A stretch of DNA of 64,000 nucleotides from Rhizobium bangladeshense (GCF_017357245.1 NZ_CP071612.1:1739001-1803000); one strand, 5' to 3'. Shown: positions 45,803 through 54,016, counted from the stretch's first letter. Notes: generated by a model from the sequence alone, not told the origin. A program made the numbers and translations.

Positions 45803-46594
45803 TCACACGGCTTCAACTGCGGGAATATCGAGCTCGATCATGACGGGTGCATGGTCGCTCGTATGTTCCCAGCTCCGCGGCTTCCGCCGGACGCTCGCCG
45901 ATCGGAGCCACGGCGCCACCATTGGGCTGAGCAGAAAATGGTCGATCCGAAGCCCGGCGTCGCGCTCGAAACTGTTGCGCCAGTATTTCCAGAAGGTGTA
46001 GACGCGCTCGTCCGGATGCAGATGCCTGATGGCGTCCGTCCAGCCCTGGGAGACAAGTTGGGCGTAGGCTTTGCGGACTTCAGGTCTGAAAAGTGCATCG
46101 TCTCGCCAGCGTTCCGGCTTGTAGACGTCGATGTCAGTTGGCATGACGTTGAAATCGCCGGCGAGGATGGAAGGCACCTCGATCTCAAGGAGTTCGGCGG
46201 CATAGGCGTACAGGCGACGGAACCAGCGGAGCTTGTATTCGAACTTGGCGCTGGGGAAAGGATTGCCGTTCGGCAGATACAGGCACCCGATCAGCATGCC
46301 GTCGATGACGGCTTCGATATACCGACTGTGTGTGTCGTCGGGATCGCCGGGAAGACCCCGCCGCGTCAGGATCGGTGTCATATCCTTTGCCAGGATAGCG
46401 ACGCCGTTCCAGGATCTCTGTCCGTGCCAAACGGCGCCGTAGCCGGCCCGCTCGATGTCTTTTAGCGGAAACCTGGCGTCGTCGGTTTTCAGTTCCTGAA
46501 GGCAGGCCACGTCAGGAGCATCCTCCTTCAGCCAACGCAGCAGGATGTTCAGCCGCCCGTTGATCCCGTTGACATTGTAGGTCGCGATTTTCAT
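45803..46594 (-). CDS. xthA: Exodeoxyribonuclease III family (XthA-type) nuclease
   Basis: The 263-residue protein of the exonuclease III/AP endonuclease family starts MKIATYNVNGINGRL and shows CLQELK, WNGVAILAK, LAGDFNVMP and the C-terminal SDHAPVMIELD with the catalytic His. It would cut DNA at abasic sites. Start at 46594 was preferred to an upstream reading because of the family N-terminus. Several rhizobia carry more than one paralogue, so the gene symbol denotes the family. Confidence 0.9.
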   Translation of the reverse strand: MKIATYNVNGINGRLNILLRWLKEDAPDVACLQELKTDDARFPLKDIERAGYGAVWHGQRSWNGVAILAKDMTPILTRRGLPGDPDDTHSRYIEAVIDGMLIGCLYLPNGNPFPSAKFEYKLRWFRRLYAYAAELLEIEVPSILAGDFNVMPTDIDVYKPERWRDDALFRPEVRKAYAQLVSQGWTDAIRHLHPDERVYTFWKYWRNSFERDAGLRIDHFLLSPMVAPWLRSASVRRKPRSWEHTSDHAPVMIELDIPAVEAV

Positions 46595-46683
46595 GAGAGC
46601 TCGTGTCGAGGCGGTGCTGGCGTGATCCAAGCGCGCGCCGCAGTCTTTCAGGTCGACTTGTCGCGCGTCAGGTCTCGTTAACG

Positions 46684-46730
46684 TATGTCACTGCCGCAAA
46701 ACCGGCGCACACTTTTATGCGACATGCTTA
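46684..46730. repeat. Intergenic palindromic repeat, copy 2
   Basis: ATGTC (46685-46689) and GACAT (46721-46725) mark the ends of an imperfect palindrome with a core containing CAAAACCGGCGCACACTTTT. The core resembles that of the element at 17376-17427. It lies between xthA and the GFA-like gene and its end covers the stop codon of the latter. Confidence 0.6.
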
Positions 46731-47141
46731 AAAACGCTCCTGAGTTTCCTCCTCCGGCAGTCCGCGTCCGCAGTCGGCCCAGTCAAGACGACTCTCCACG
46801 CCGTAATGACCTGCCGGGCGTATCCTGTCGGGGTGATCGAGCGAGCCGACCGTCACTCGGATCAGTTCGTCGCCATCATACTGAAGAAAGAGCGGCGTTC
46901 CGCAATTGCCGCAAAAGCCGCGCGTTGCAATCGGCGAGGACCGGTAAACGGCGGGAGACGTGTCGGTCCAGACGAGCTCCTCAACCCTGGCCTGGACGAG
47001 AACCGCGAAAGGACCGCCGGTCGCCTTTTTGCACATATCGCAATGGCAATATCCCGAATGCGGCGGATCGCCGGCGAATTCGTATCGGCAGGATCCGCAA
47101 AGGCAGCCGCCGGTCCATTTCCTCGCCATGGTGGGCGCCAT
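46728..47141 (-). CDS. GFA (glutathione-dependent formaldehyde-activating) family zinc protein
   Basis: The 137-residue protein has the zinc-binding Cys pattern of the GFA/CENP-V fold: CLCGSC (Cys13, 15, 18), YCHCDMC (Cys32, 34, 37) and GFCGNCGTPLF. Most members are not true formaldehyde-activating enzymes, and no formaldehyde pathway lies nearby, so the function is open. The start overlaps the stop of the upstream DUF883-like gene by one base (TAATG); a second ATG four codons in is possible. Confidence 0.85.
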   Translation of the reverse strand: MAPTMARKWTGGCLCGSCRYEFAGDPPHSGYCHCDMCKKATGGPFAVLVQARVEELVWTDTSPAVYRSSPIATRGFCGNCGTPLFLQYDGDELIRVTVGSLDHPDRIRPAGHYGVESRLDWADCGRGLPEEETQERF

Positions 47142-47638
47142 TAACGCGTCGCGCCAAATACGAAGGCGATGCCGGCCACGATCGCTGCGGCCGTAAGCGG
47201 CTGCCGGCGTATCCGATCCTCGATGTCCTGGACCACACTCCTCGCTTCCGCCTTTGCCAAGCGGGCTGTTCCGGAAGCAAGCTCCGAGGCGGACTCCGCC
47301 ATCCGGCCGGCTTCCTTCTGAAGCGCGCGCAGTTCCTCGCGGTCGGCATCGAAACTGTCCGAGGAGCGGGCGGTTCGGCCGGTCGAGCGAAGGGCCTGAC
47401 TGACTAGCGGATACTCTTGGTCAAGCGCGGTGGGATCGGGCTCCCGCTTCACGCGCTCCGCCGCCTCGACGTCGCTGCGGCCGGCGGGAATGGAGGTATG
47501 AGTGGCCGAGACCGGGTCGGACGCCGGAAACGTGTCTTCGATCGCCTTGTCGAGTTCGCCCCTTCGGGCCCGTTTTCGCTGCTCTGCCTGCTCTTTTTGC
47601 ATCGATTGGACGGCGGGTGATTCGTTCGGGTTTGGCAT
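47141..47638 (-). CDS. DUF883/ElaB-like tail-anchored protein
   Basis: The 165-residue protein has a charged, likely disordered N-terminal half (ELDKAIEDTFPASDPVSATH is typical of a rhizobial small-protein group), a helical segment (about residues 100-145) and a C-terminal hydrophobic anchor (LTAAAIVAGIAFVFGATR) as in ElaB/YqjD proteins, which tether ribosomes to the membrane in E. coli. Start at 47638 follows GAGAGGAAAG. Upstream GGAAC is present but without a convincing -10 match. Confidence 0.65.
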   Translation of the reverse strand: MPNPNESPAVQSMQKEQAEQRKRARRGELDKAIEDTFPASDPVSATHTSIPAGRSDVEAAERVKREPDPTALDQEYPLVSQALRSTGRTARSSDSFDADREELRALQKEAGRMAESASELASGTARLAKAEARSVVQDIEDRIRRQPLTAAAIVAGIAFVFGATR

Positions 47639-47934
47639 CGGGCTTTCCTCTCTTGCACTTTGATAATCAAGTGATGACAAAGAAAGAAGTTCCAGAAAAA
47701 TGCGTCCGCGCCTCATGCAGCAACACCTGGATAAGAAAGCCGGCAACACATGCGCCAAGGCACTGTTTGTGACGACATTGCTCGTATTCTTGCGGCGTGT
47801 TCCGATAAGGCGGACCAAAGTCCCGCCCTTTCTTGGTACCTAGGTCCGGTTGCATTTAGTCTTCGAAACAGCGAAAATTCGCACGCGTCTGATAGAGCGT
47901 GGGAACGGCCAAGAACGATGAATGAGGAAGTGGC
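47639..47934. other. Divergent intergenic region without a gene
   Basis: These 296 bases separate the DUF883-like operon (leftward) and the Gly-rich protein gene (rightward). Short open frames on both strands lack ribosome binding sites. I see no clear promoter or hairpin. Confidence 0.4.
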
Positions 47935-48453
47935 ATGACTATCTCGAAACGAGATTTCCTGAGGCTGGGCGGCAGCGCTGCCGCAGCCCTCGTGGTTGCC
48001 GCATCACCTGTGACGATCGATCTCGGTGGCTCCCTTCGCGTTCTGACGGTAAAGCACGCACAGGCAAAAGACGGCAATGGGGGCGGCGGCGGTGGCGGTA
48101 ATGGGGGCGGCAGCGGCGGCGGTGGCGGTGGCGGTAATGGGGGCGGAAACGGCGGCGGTAGCGGCAATGGCGGAGGCAATGGGGGCGGAAACGGCAATAA
48201 CGGTTCCGGCAACAGTACTGGCGGAAACTCGAAGGGCAACGCGGGATACTCCTCCGGAGCCGCGTCGCCGACAGCATCCGGAGCGCGAGCGATCGAAGGC
48301 TCCGATGGGTCGATCAACGTTCGCCACGCGAACGGCATCACAGAAAGCCTGCGCAGCGGTCGCTATGTCATGAAGGACGCGAAAGGCAGGACGATCATAA
48401 GCCGGCAGGCGACGGCCCGCGACGCAAACCGGCTGAGCCGGTTCCTTCGCTAG
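47935..48453 (+). CDS. Exported glycine-rich low-complexity protein
   Basis: The 172-residue protein starts with a Tat-like or Sec signal (SKRDFLRLGGSAAAALVVAA), followed by a Gly/Asn/Ser tract of about 45 residues (about 47-92, DNA 48073-48213, built of repeated GGGN/GGGS units) and a C-terminal domain of about 50 residues (IEGSDGSINVRHANGITESL, RYVMKDAKGRTIISRQAT). It is probably an envelope or secreted structural protein. Lys-Arg in place of Arg-Arg makes the Tat route uncertain. GAGGAAG precedes the start. Confidence 0.7.
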   Translation: MTISKRDFLRLGGSAAAALVVAASPVTIDLGGSLRVLTVKHAQAKDGNGGGGGGGNGGGSGGGGGGGNGGGNGGGSGNGGGNGGGNGNNGSGNSTGGNSKGNAGYSSGAASPTASGARAIEGSDGSINVRHANGITESLRSGRYVMKDAKGRTIISRQATARDANRLSRFLR

Positions 48454-48594
48454 AGAGTCTTTCCCGGTATCCCTGGGCTCACGCGGGGTCGGATGGAAGA
48501 ACTGCCGGCCAGTCGCCAATCGACTTTACTGACGAAACCTGCTCCGGCAGATGTTGCACTCTGCCGCGGGGAGGGACCGTCCGGCCGCCCCGCG

Positions 48595-49218
48595 CTATCG
48601 CCGTTCGCGCCATTGCAGGGCCGCTTCGGTCCTGTTTGAGGCGCCGAGCTTGCTCAGGATCTGAGTCATGTGGTGCTTCACAGTCTTTTCCTGCAGGTTA
48701 AGGCGCAGGCCGATATGCTTGTTTGACAGACCTTGGGCGACGAGATCCATCACCTCGCGCTCCCGTGGCGTCAGGCTGTTCTTGTCGGAGTTTCCGTTTT
48801 GCAGAGTATTTTCCATGGCCTTTGCCGACATTGTCGGCGAGACATATCGCGATCCGCTGAGGACGGTTTGAATCGCTTCGGCGAGGCCACGGGAGCCGAC
48901 ACCTTTGAGGACATAGCCCATCGCGCCCCGCTGCAAGGCCCCTAGCAGCGTGTCTACTTCCTCGGATACCGTCAACATCAGCACTTTCGTCGTCGGGCTC
49001 CGCGCCAGGACGTCACCGATAGCAGCCAGTCCGCCGCCGGGCATCGAGACGTCGAGGAGCATGACGTCGGGGCGATTGTTCGAAGCGATCATGGCGGCGT
49101 CCTCGCTGCTGGCCCCTTCGCCAATGACCACGAAATCGCTCATCTCCGACAAGCTGCGCGTCACGCCCTCGCGAAAAAGCGGGTGGTCGTCCACGACGCC
49201 GACGGTGATTGGTGTCAT
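48595..49218 (-). CDS. NarL/FixJ-type response regulator
   Basis: The 207-residue protein has a receiver domain with VVDDHPLF, the phosphoacceptor Asp56 (DVMLLDVSMPG) and Lys near 107, then a LuxR-type helix-turn-helix (LTPREREVMDLVAQGLSNKHIGLRLNL, shown in part) in the C-terminus. It follows its kinase gene by 2 bases on the same strand, so the pair forms a two-component system. Confidence 0.92.
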   Translation of the reverse strand: MTPITVGVVDDHPLFREGVTRSLSEMSDFVVIGEGASSEDAAMIASNNRPDVMLLDVSMPGGGLAAIGDVLARSPTTKVLMLTVSEEVDTLLGALQRGAMGYVLKGVGSRGLAEAIQTVLSGSRYVSPTMSAKAMENTLQNGNSDKNSLTPREREVMDLVAQGLSNKHIGLRLNLQEKTVKHHMTQILSKLGASNRTEAALQWRERR

Positions 49219-49220
49219 CT

Positions 49221-50609
49221 CTAGTCTCCAACTTCCATGGGCTCGAAGGTCATGGTCACGGTCGTTCCTCCTTCGCCTGTCGTGATATCGAAGGATCCTC
49301 CGAGGCTGTCGATACGTTCGCGAAGGCCCACCAGACCGAGGCTTGACGGCCTCACCTCCGTTGGGTCGAATCCATCGCCGCGATCACTGACTTCGACACA
49401 AACATGACCATTGTGCGACACTGCTCTTACGGTCTGCTGAACGCCGCCGCCGTGGCGATAGGCATTGTTCAAGGCTTCTTGAATAAAGCGATAAATGCAG
49501 ATCTTTACGGCAGTAGCGAGCTCCGGTCCATCCTCGTCGATGATTGTTTCTACAAGAGTTTCGGTCTTGTGCCGATGAGCTTCGACGACCCGCAGCACGA
49601 TCTCGGTGATTGACGATTTTTCGATCTGCGGGAGCACTAGCCCGCTGCAGATATTGCGGATCTCCGTCATGGCCTCGGCAAGACTCGAGCGTATCCAGGC
49701 AAGTTCCTTTTCGCGGGCTTCGGGCTCGGTGGACGCGTTGATCAACAAGTCGCTGTCCAATCGCAGCGAAGCATAGGCGATGTGCTGTGCCGGACCGTCG
49801 TGCAGATCGGCGCCGATGCTGCGCAGATATGTTTCGTTGAGCGCCGCCACGCGCTGCGAGGCGCGCTGCAGCCGCCGCTGGAGCCCGCGGTTTTCGGCTA
49901 GCAGCGCGGACAATTCCTTTACCCGTTCTTTGAGATCCTTGCGCTGCGCTTCGATCGTGCGACTGCCTCGAAACACCAGAGCCGAGAGAACGAGGAAGAA
50001 AAGCGCCGTAAGAGCGGCGACAGCGCCCCAGCTCCGGAGCCTGGCGTGCGCCAGGCTGTCAGCCAGCCCTTCGGCCGTCTCGTAGAATTCGAGAACGGCG
50101 ACGGCCTGACCAGACCACGGCTGGAGAACCGGATTGTAGATTTCCATCAGCGGCTTGCCGAGCGCGCGCTCGGCACCGCTTTCCGGGTCACCAGGCCGCT
50201 CGTATCGCGCGACGAGCGAACCGGCGAATGCCTTCTGCAGCTTCTCGCTCACGGGGAACTTCTGGCCCACCAGCTCCTTCTCGTTTGAATAGAGGATGGT
50301 GCCGTCGTTTCGCCACAGCTTGAACGAGACAAGGCGCCTGCCAAGCGCCCCCTGACCCAGCGTCTCGTCGAGAGCTTGCGCGCTGCCTTCGTCGAGCAGC
50401 GATTCCGTCTGCATGTCGGGAAGCAGCGGCGCTACCACGCTATCGACGTAAAGCGCCGTCGCCGCGCCGGAATTATGGATGACGGCCTCCTCGATGAGAT
50501 GGGTGACAAGCATGCCCACTAGAAACATCACGACAATCGAGACCAGGCCACCCGCGATGAAAAATTGGGAGGCGAGTGAGCGGGCATTCCAGCGGCGAAG
50601 CCAATTCAT
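49221..50609 (-). CDS. NarX/DegS-type membrane sensor histidine kinase
   Basis: The 462-residue kinase has a TM segment near residues 15-40, a periplasmic region of about 150 residues, a second TM near 195-215, a coiled coil, and the HisKA_3 box with His270 (IGADLHDGPAQHIAYASLRL). A C-terminal ATPase domain follows (GGVQQTVRAV, GDGFDPTEVRPSSLGLVGLRERI in parts). It would sense an envelope or external signal and phosphorylate the adjacent regulator; the signal is unknown. Confidence 0.9.
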   Translation of the reverse strand: MNWLRRWNARSLASQFFIAGGLVSIVVMFLVGMLVTHLIEEAVIHNSGAATALYVDSVVAPLLPDMQTESLLDEGSAQALDETLGQGALGRRLVSFKLWRNDGTILYSNEKELVGQKFPVSEKLQKAFAGSLVARYERPGDPESGAERALGKPLMEIYNPVLQPWSGQAVAVLEFYETAEGLADSLAHARLRSWGAVAALTALFFLVLSALVFRGSRTIEAQRKDLKERVKELSALLAENRGLQRRLQRASQRVAALNETYLRSIGADLHDGPAQHIAYASLRLDSDLLINASTEPEAREKELAWIRSSLAEAMTEIRNICSGLVLPQIEKSSITEIVLRVVEAHRHKTETLVETIIDEDGPELATAVKICIYRFIQEALNNAYRHGGGVQQTVRAVSHNGHVCVEVSDRGDGFDPTEVRPSSLGLVGLRERIDSLGGSFDITTGEGGTTVTMTFEPMEVGD

Positions 50610-50673
50610 CTTGATACCGGCATGAGACTTTGCCGACTAACCTACAGCGTCTTTAGAGTTTTTCCAGACAGTA

Positions 50674-50850
50674 TCAGGGCAGATTTCTGGTGTCGAAGAC
50701 CTCAGCACCTCTGATGCTCTCGGTCAACCGGAGATTATCGCCTGACATGGCTGCGCCGAAGACATAGAGGAGGCCTGCCAGAACGATAACAAGAGCTATG
50801 ACGGAGGCATTCCAGGCGTTGTTTACATGGGGTCTGTTGCTCTGGGGCAT
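50674..50850 (-). CDS. Small single-TM membrane protein under a stress-type promoter
   Basis: The 58-residue protein has one hydrophobic segment (ASVIALVIVLAGLLYVFGAA, about residues 13-32) and a short polar C-terminus. Start at 50850 (MPQSNRPHVNN) follows AAGGAG at 8 bases. A perfect EcfG-type promoter lies 26 bases upstream. It sits just upstream of the two-component kinase gene on the same strand, but its function is unknown. Confidence 0.7.
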   Translation of the reverse strand: MPQSNRPHVNNAWNASVIALVIVLAGLLYVFGAAMSGDNLRLTESIRGAEVFDTRNLP

Positions 50851-50876
50851 GTGCAGATCTCCTTCCGTATCGTTAG

Positions 50877-50902
50877 AACGACGCGGTTCAGGCGCCCGTT
50901 CC
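50877..50902 (-). promoter_or_regulatory. Perfect EcfG-type (general stress) promoter
   Basis: On the minus strand GGAAC (50898-50902), 17 bases, then CGTT (50877-50880): an exact match to the GGAAC-N16/17-CGTT consensus. The -10 lies 26 bases from the start codon of the small membrane protein, giving a short, sensible 5' UTR. Confidence 0.7.
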
Positions 50903-51010
50903 ACTGCGGGGACTTCGGTCGAAGAGGCTTGGGACCAAGGTCCGTCCCCATGGACAACAGCAGATTCGGCGATATTTCAAGTTCGACGGAGTTGGGTTTG
51001 GAGACCTGTT

Positions 51011-51862
51011 GTGACAACTTCTGTGAACATCGAAGGCCGCCCAGATTCAGCATCTGCCGCGTCTCCTCCGCCGTTCGCGGCAGGCATCGCCGACGTTTAT
51101 CAGGCTCTTCTCGTGCCGATTCTTTTCGAACCTTATGCCTCCGAGATGGCAATCGTCGCTGAACGGTCGAAACCAGTCAGCGTGCTCGAGGTCGCGGCCG
51201 GGACTGGCGCCTTGACACGCGCTCTGCGCTTAAGGCTCGATCCGGCGGCCGAGATCGTCGCCACCGATCTCAGTCAGGCGATGATCGATGTCGGCGCACC
51301 AACCCTCACGATGTCGCGAACTCATTGGATGCACGCGGACGCGCAGGATCTGCCGTTTGCCCACTTGATGTTCGATCTCGTCGCATGCCAGTTCGGGGTG
51401 ATGTTCTTCCCAGACAGGCCGAAGGCCTATGGTGAGGCGAAAAGGGTGCTGCGGAGCGGAGGCCAGTTCCTGTTTTCGACGTGGGATTCGCTTGCGGCCA
51501 ACGAATTCGCGAGATGTGTGGACGAATCTCTGGCAAGCCTCTTCGCGTCGGATCCTCCGAATTTCCTCAGGCGCTTGCCATATTCTTACTTCGATCCCAG
51601 CTCAATCGAGGCTGAAGTTGCATCGGCAGGATTCGAGGCGGTTTCCTGCAAACGGGTCGAACTGACCTCTTCGGCGGCCACAGCACACGACGTCGCGGCC
51701 GCCTTCTGCCAAGGCACTCCGCTCAGCGGAGAAATCGAATTGCGGGCGCCTGATCGCATGTCGGAAATCGTCGACGAAGTAACCGAGCGGGTGGCCTCGC
51801 GCCACGGTTCCCGTCCTTACGGCAGCATGAGCGCCCTGATCGTCGTCGGCCGTGCTCCCTAA
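51011..51862 (+). CDS. Class I SAM-dependent methyltransferase
   Basis: The 283-residue protein has the SAM-binding motif I VLEVAAGTGALTRAL (near residue 50), the acidic loop end VATDLSQAMID, and DAQDLPFAHLMFDLVACQFGVMFFPD (in parts), as in UbiE-like methyltransferases. Start is GTG at 51011 with GGAG about 7 bases upstream; the longer frame from 50798 overlaps the divergent promoter and is rejected. The substrate is not predictable. Confidence 0.82.
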   Translation: MTTSVNIEGRPDSASAASPPPFAAGIADVYQALLVPILFEPYASEMAIVAERSKPVSVLEVAAGTGALTRALRLRLDPAAEIVATDLSQAMIDVGAPTLTMSRTHWMHADAQDLPFAHLMFDLVACQFGVMFFPDRPKAYGEAKRVLRSGGQFLFSTWDSLAANEFARCVDESLASLFASDPPNFLRRLPYSYFDPSSIEAEVASAGFEAVSCKRVELTSSAATAHDVAAAFCQGTPLSGEIELRAPDRMSEIVDEVTERVASRHGSRPYGSMSALIVVGRAP

Positions 51863-51865
51863 CCT

Positions 51866-52138
51866 CTAAGGGACCAAGCGATAGTTTGGGTAGGGAGCTT
51901 CGTGCATCGCGCGGATGACGTGCTGTTCGATCTCGACACAGGTCTCCTCATATTCCCGCACCAGCCTCAGATTGAACTGTCGCCTGCGGAGGCGATCACG
52001 CGCTTCCACCGCCATCTGATAGGCCTCGAAAAGCTCGAGCTGCCACGGGTCACGCGCCTTCATGATCAGCGTGCGCATTTGCGGCAGACGCATAGCCAAG
52101 CGCCTGCGCCCAGCTTCCCGGCGGCTGGATCGTGTCAT
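51866..52138 (-). CDS. Small basic hypothetical protein
   Basis: A 90-residue arginine-rich helical protein (MTRSSRREAGRRRLAMRLPQ at its start; EAYQMAVEARDRLRRRQFNLRLVREYEETC in the middle, shown in part). It may bind nucleic acid or be a small helical adaptor. A GGGAGAT site precedes the start. It is convergent with the methyltransferase gene, 3 bases apart. No family is recognised. Confidence 0.55.
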   Translation of the reverse strand: MTRSSRREAGRRRLAMRLPQMRTLIMKARDPWQLELFEAYQMAVEARDRLRRRQFNLRLVREYEETCVEIEQHVIRAMHEAPYPNYRLVP

Positions 52139-52263
52139 CTCCCTCGGTCTCCTGCCCGTACCCCAGTATAACGGCCCTTCGATCCGAGAATAGAGCAGGC
52201 GACGAATAATGAAATGGGTTCCGGACCAAGGGCCGGCCTCCCTCAGACTGAGGTCCGGGGCCT

Positions 52264-52288
52264 GGAACGACGTCGTGCCCAGCTAGTT
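52264..52288 (+). promoter_or_regulatory. EcfG-type promoter for the DUF1236 gene
   Basis: GGAAC (52264-52268), 16 bases, then AGTT (52285-52288): three of four -10 bases match CGTT. It lies 47 bases before the ATG of the DUF1236 gene. The same variant is found at 45748-45772. Confidence 0.5.
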
Positions 52289-52335
52289 GCTTTGGCAGCG
52301 GCAGGAAGGCCGCGTTGAAAGAGAAGGAGGAAAAG

Positions 52336-52734
52336 ATGCTCTTCAAGCTTATCGCAGGCGCCGCAACTGCCATGGCCGTGATGTCGGGCCTAGCATTCGC
52401 CCAGTCCTCGACCGTTAATGGCGCGGCAGGTGGCGCAATCACCGGAGCCATCGTCGGAGGTCCGGCCGGCGCTGCTATCGGCGGTGTTGCGGGCGCAGTC
52501 GTCGGCACGGCGATTGATCCGCCCCCGGCAAAGGTCGTCACCTATGTCCGCGAGGCTCCGGCACCATCGGCACGCGTAGTCGTGAAGGAAAAGGTGGTCG
52601 TCGGTCAGCCTCTGCCGGAAACGGTCGTTGTGACACCCGTTCCGGACGATCCGACATATGCCTACGCGGTGGTCAATGACGAGCGTGTCATTGTCGAGCC
52701 GTCGTCCCGCAAGGTGATCCAGGTAATCAAGTGA
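52336..52734 (+). CDS. DUF1236 domain secreted protein
   Basis: The 132-residue precursor has a signal peptide (MLFKLIAGAATAMAVMSGLAFA), a glycine-zipper stretch (AAGGAITGAIVGGPAGAAIG, residues about 30-50) and the C-terminal DUF1236 domain (GQPLPETVVVTPVPDDPTYA and YAVVNDERVIVEPSSRKVIQ). These proteins are common in rhizobia and probably envelope-located, with unknown function. Start follows AAGGAGG. An EcfG-type promoter is upstream. Confidence 0.8.
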   Translation: MLFKLIAGAATAMAVMSGLAFAQSSTVNGAAGGAITGAIVGGPAGAAIGGVAGAVVGTAIDPPPAKVVTYVREAPAPSARVVVKEKVVVGQPLPETVVVTPVPDDPTYAYAVVNDERVIVEPSSRKVIQVIK

Positions 52735-52846
52735 CGTAACTGTCTACGTGGCTCGACCGCGTCTTCCTTTCGCAAATCATTTTGAGATCAGCCGCACGAT
52801 CGACGGCAACGTCGTCGTGCGGCCGCCGGAATTGAGGAGAGGGAAC

Positions 52847-53011
52847 ATGATCTATTCCGAAGAGAAATCCACTGGTCTCGCCGTGCCGCTGATCGCCATC
52901 CTGCTCGCAATCACCGGCATCATCGCCGTGCTTGTCGGCACCGGCGGCCACAGCAGCGCAGGGACTCGCGTCTGGGTTCCCCAGGCACAGCAGCAGGAGG
53001 CGGGCCAATGA
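52847..53011 (+). CDS. Small single-TM protein
   Basis: A 54-residue protein with one hydrophobic helix (AVPLIAILLAITGIIAVLVG, about residues 13-32) and a short, Gln-rich C-terminus. Start at 52847 follows GAGGAGAGGG. Its stop overlaps the BA14K gene start (ATGA), so the two are translationally coupled and may act together at the membrane. No family is recognised. Confidence 0.65.
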   Translation: MIYSEEKSTGLAVPLIAILLAITGIIAVLVGTGGHSSAGTRVWVPQAQQQEAGQ

Positions 53012-53589
53012 ACGCAATTGCGACCGTCGCCTTCGGCATCGTCAGCTCGGTTGGCGCCTGCATGGCCGCGGCATCCGTTGCCTCGCACGTCATGGCGGAT
53101 TACGAACCTCACGCTTTCATGGACCTTGCCGCGCGCGATCTATGGACGACGAGACCGGTGAAAATCGATCCTCGACAACAGCATTATGAGCGAATACCGC
53201 CTGTCTATTCCAGCTATGTCACCGAGGCGCCGGCGGCCATCGCATCAAAGGCGGCCTCGCAACCCGCTCGCCCGTCGACCGAACTTCATAGGCAGCAGCC
53301 GAAATATGCCATCGAGCATCTGTCCTGGTGCGCGCAGCGTTATCGTTCCTTCGATCCTGCGACCAACAGCTACCGATCCTATAGCGGCGAGACCCGCGTG
53401 TGCTCTTCGCCCTTTCAGCAGAAGATTGCCGAAAGTCAGGATGGCGGCAGCACGAGAGTGAATGCGCAGGCGGCAGCCCGATGCGCCGCCCGCTACAGAT
53501 CATATCGACCGGAAGACAATACATATCAGCCATGGCAAGGGCGGCGACGAAGCTGCGACATGTCGGATCTGGTCGCGAGGAGCGATTAA
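53008..53589 (+). CDS. BA14K family protein with two copies of the domain
   Basis: The 193-residue protein has an N-terminal hydrophobic signal or anchor (residues about 3-28) and two BA14K-type repeats at 104-133 (HLSWCAQRYRSFDPATNSYR...C) and 155-183 (ARCAARYRSYRPEDNTYQPW...C). Each has a flanking Cys pair (108/132 and 159/183). In Brucella a BA14K protein is immunoreactive and lectin-like. Two domains in one protein is less usual. It is coupled to the small TM gene before it. Confidence 0.8.
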   Translation: MNAIATVAFGIVSSVGACMAAASVASHVMADYEPHAFMDLAARDLWTTRPVKIDPRQQHYERIPPVYSSYVTEAPAAIASKAASQPARPSTELHRQQPKYAIEHLSWCAQRYRSFDPATNSYRSYSGETRVCSSPFQQKIAESQDGGSTRVNAQAAARCAARYRSYRPEDNTYQPWQGRRRSCDMSDLVARSD

Positions 53590-53701
53590 CCATGCCGGGC
53601 AAGGCGTACGAAATCGCATCGAATTGGCTAGCCAGACTAAAGTCCGTGTTGTAATCGCAGCGGTTGTGATATCCGGTTGTATTTGAGGGCGGAGAGCGGG
53701 G

Positions 53702-54016
53702 ATGGCGACGACGCTATTAGCAGAAATCCACCGGGCGCAGACAAGGCTTCCGTTCCTGAGCGGTGCGGAGCGGGGCGCCCTGATCGTTCGCATTCTTCGA
53801 GAGTTGAAAATGCTTCGTCGGGATGTCCTCGCAAACGTGCCGGCCGATCGTTGCGTTTGGATCGACAAGCTCATCGCGTCGGTTTCTTCGACGGTATCGG
53901 AAATCGTGAAGATGCCGGATGCCGAGTTTCACCGTGTCTTGAACGAGTTCGAAAAGCTCATGGCGACGCTTCACAATATTTCGCACCCGAAGAAGCCGTC
54001 GAAGACGGTTCACTAG
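53702..54016 (+). CDS. Hypothetical helical protein
   Basis: A 104-residue protein of mainly helical character (RGALIVRILRELKMLRRDVL; FHRVLNEFEKLMATLHNI) without signal or membrane segments. A GGAGAGCGGGG site precedes the ATG. No family is recognised; helical bundles of this size can be adaptors or toxin partners, but there is no such partner gene beside it. Confidence 0.55.
   Translation: MATTLLAEIHRAQTRLPFLSGAERGALIVRILRELKMLRRDVLANVPADRCVWIDKLIASVSSTVSEIVKMPDAEFHRVLNEFEKLMATLHNISHPKKPSKTVH

Noticed and set aside
47668..47693. GGAAC upstream of the DUF883-like gene as an EcfG promoter
   Set aside because: At the right spacing the -10 reads CTTG or ACTT, a poor match to CGTT.
48073..48213. 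Repeat tract considered as a CRISPR or tandem repeat array
   Set aside because: It is the in-frame Gly/Asn-rich coding tract of the exported protein; there are no unique spacers of equal length.
50674..50850. 58-residue protein as the anti-sigma factor NepR
   Set aside because: It has a clear membrane helix and lacks the NepR helical motif; no PhyR or EcfG gene is adjacent.
53592..53654. 20-codon open frame after the BA14K gene
   Set aside because: It has an ATG and a weak GGAG upstream, but is too short to support without conservation data.
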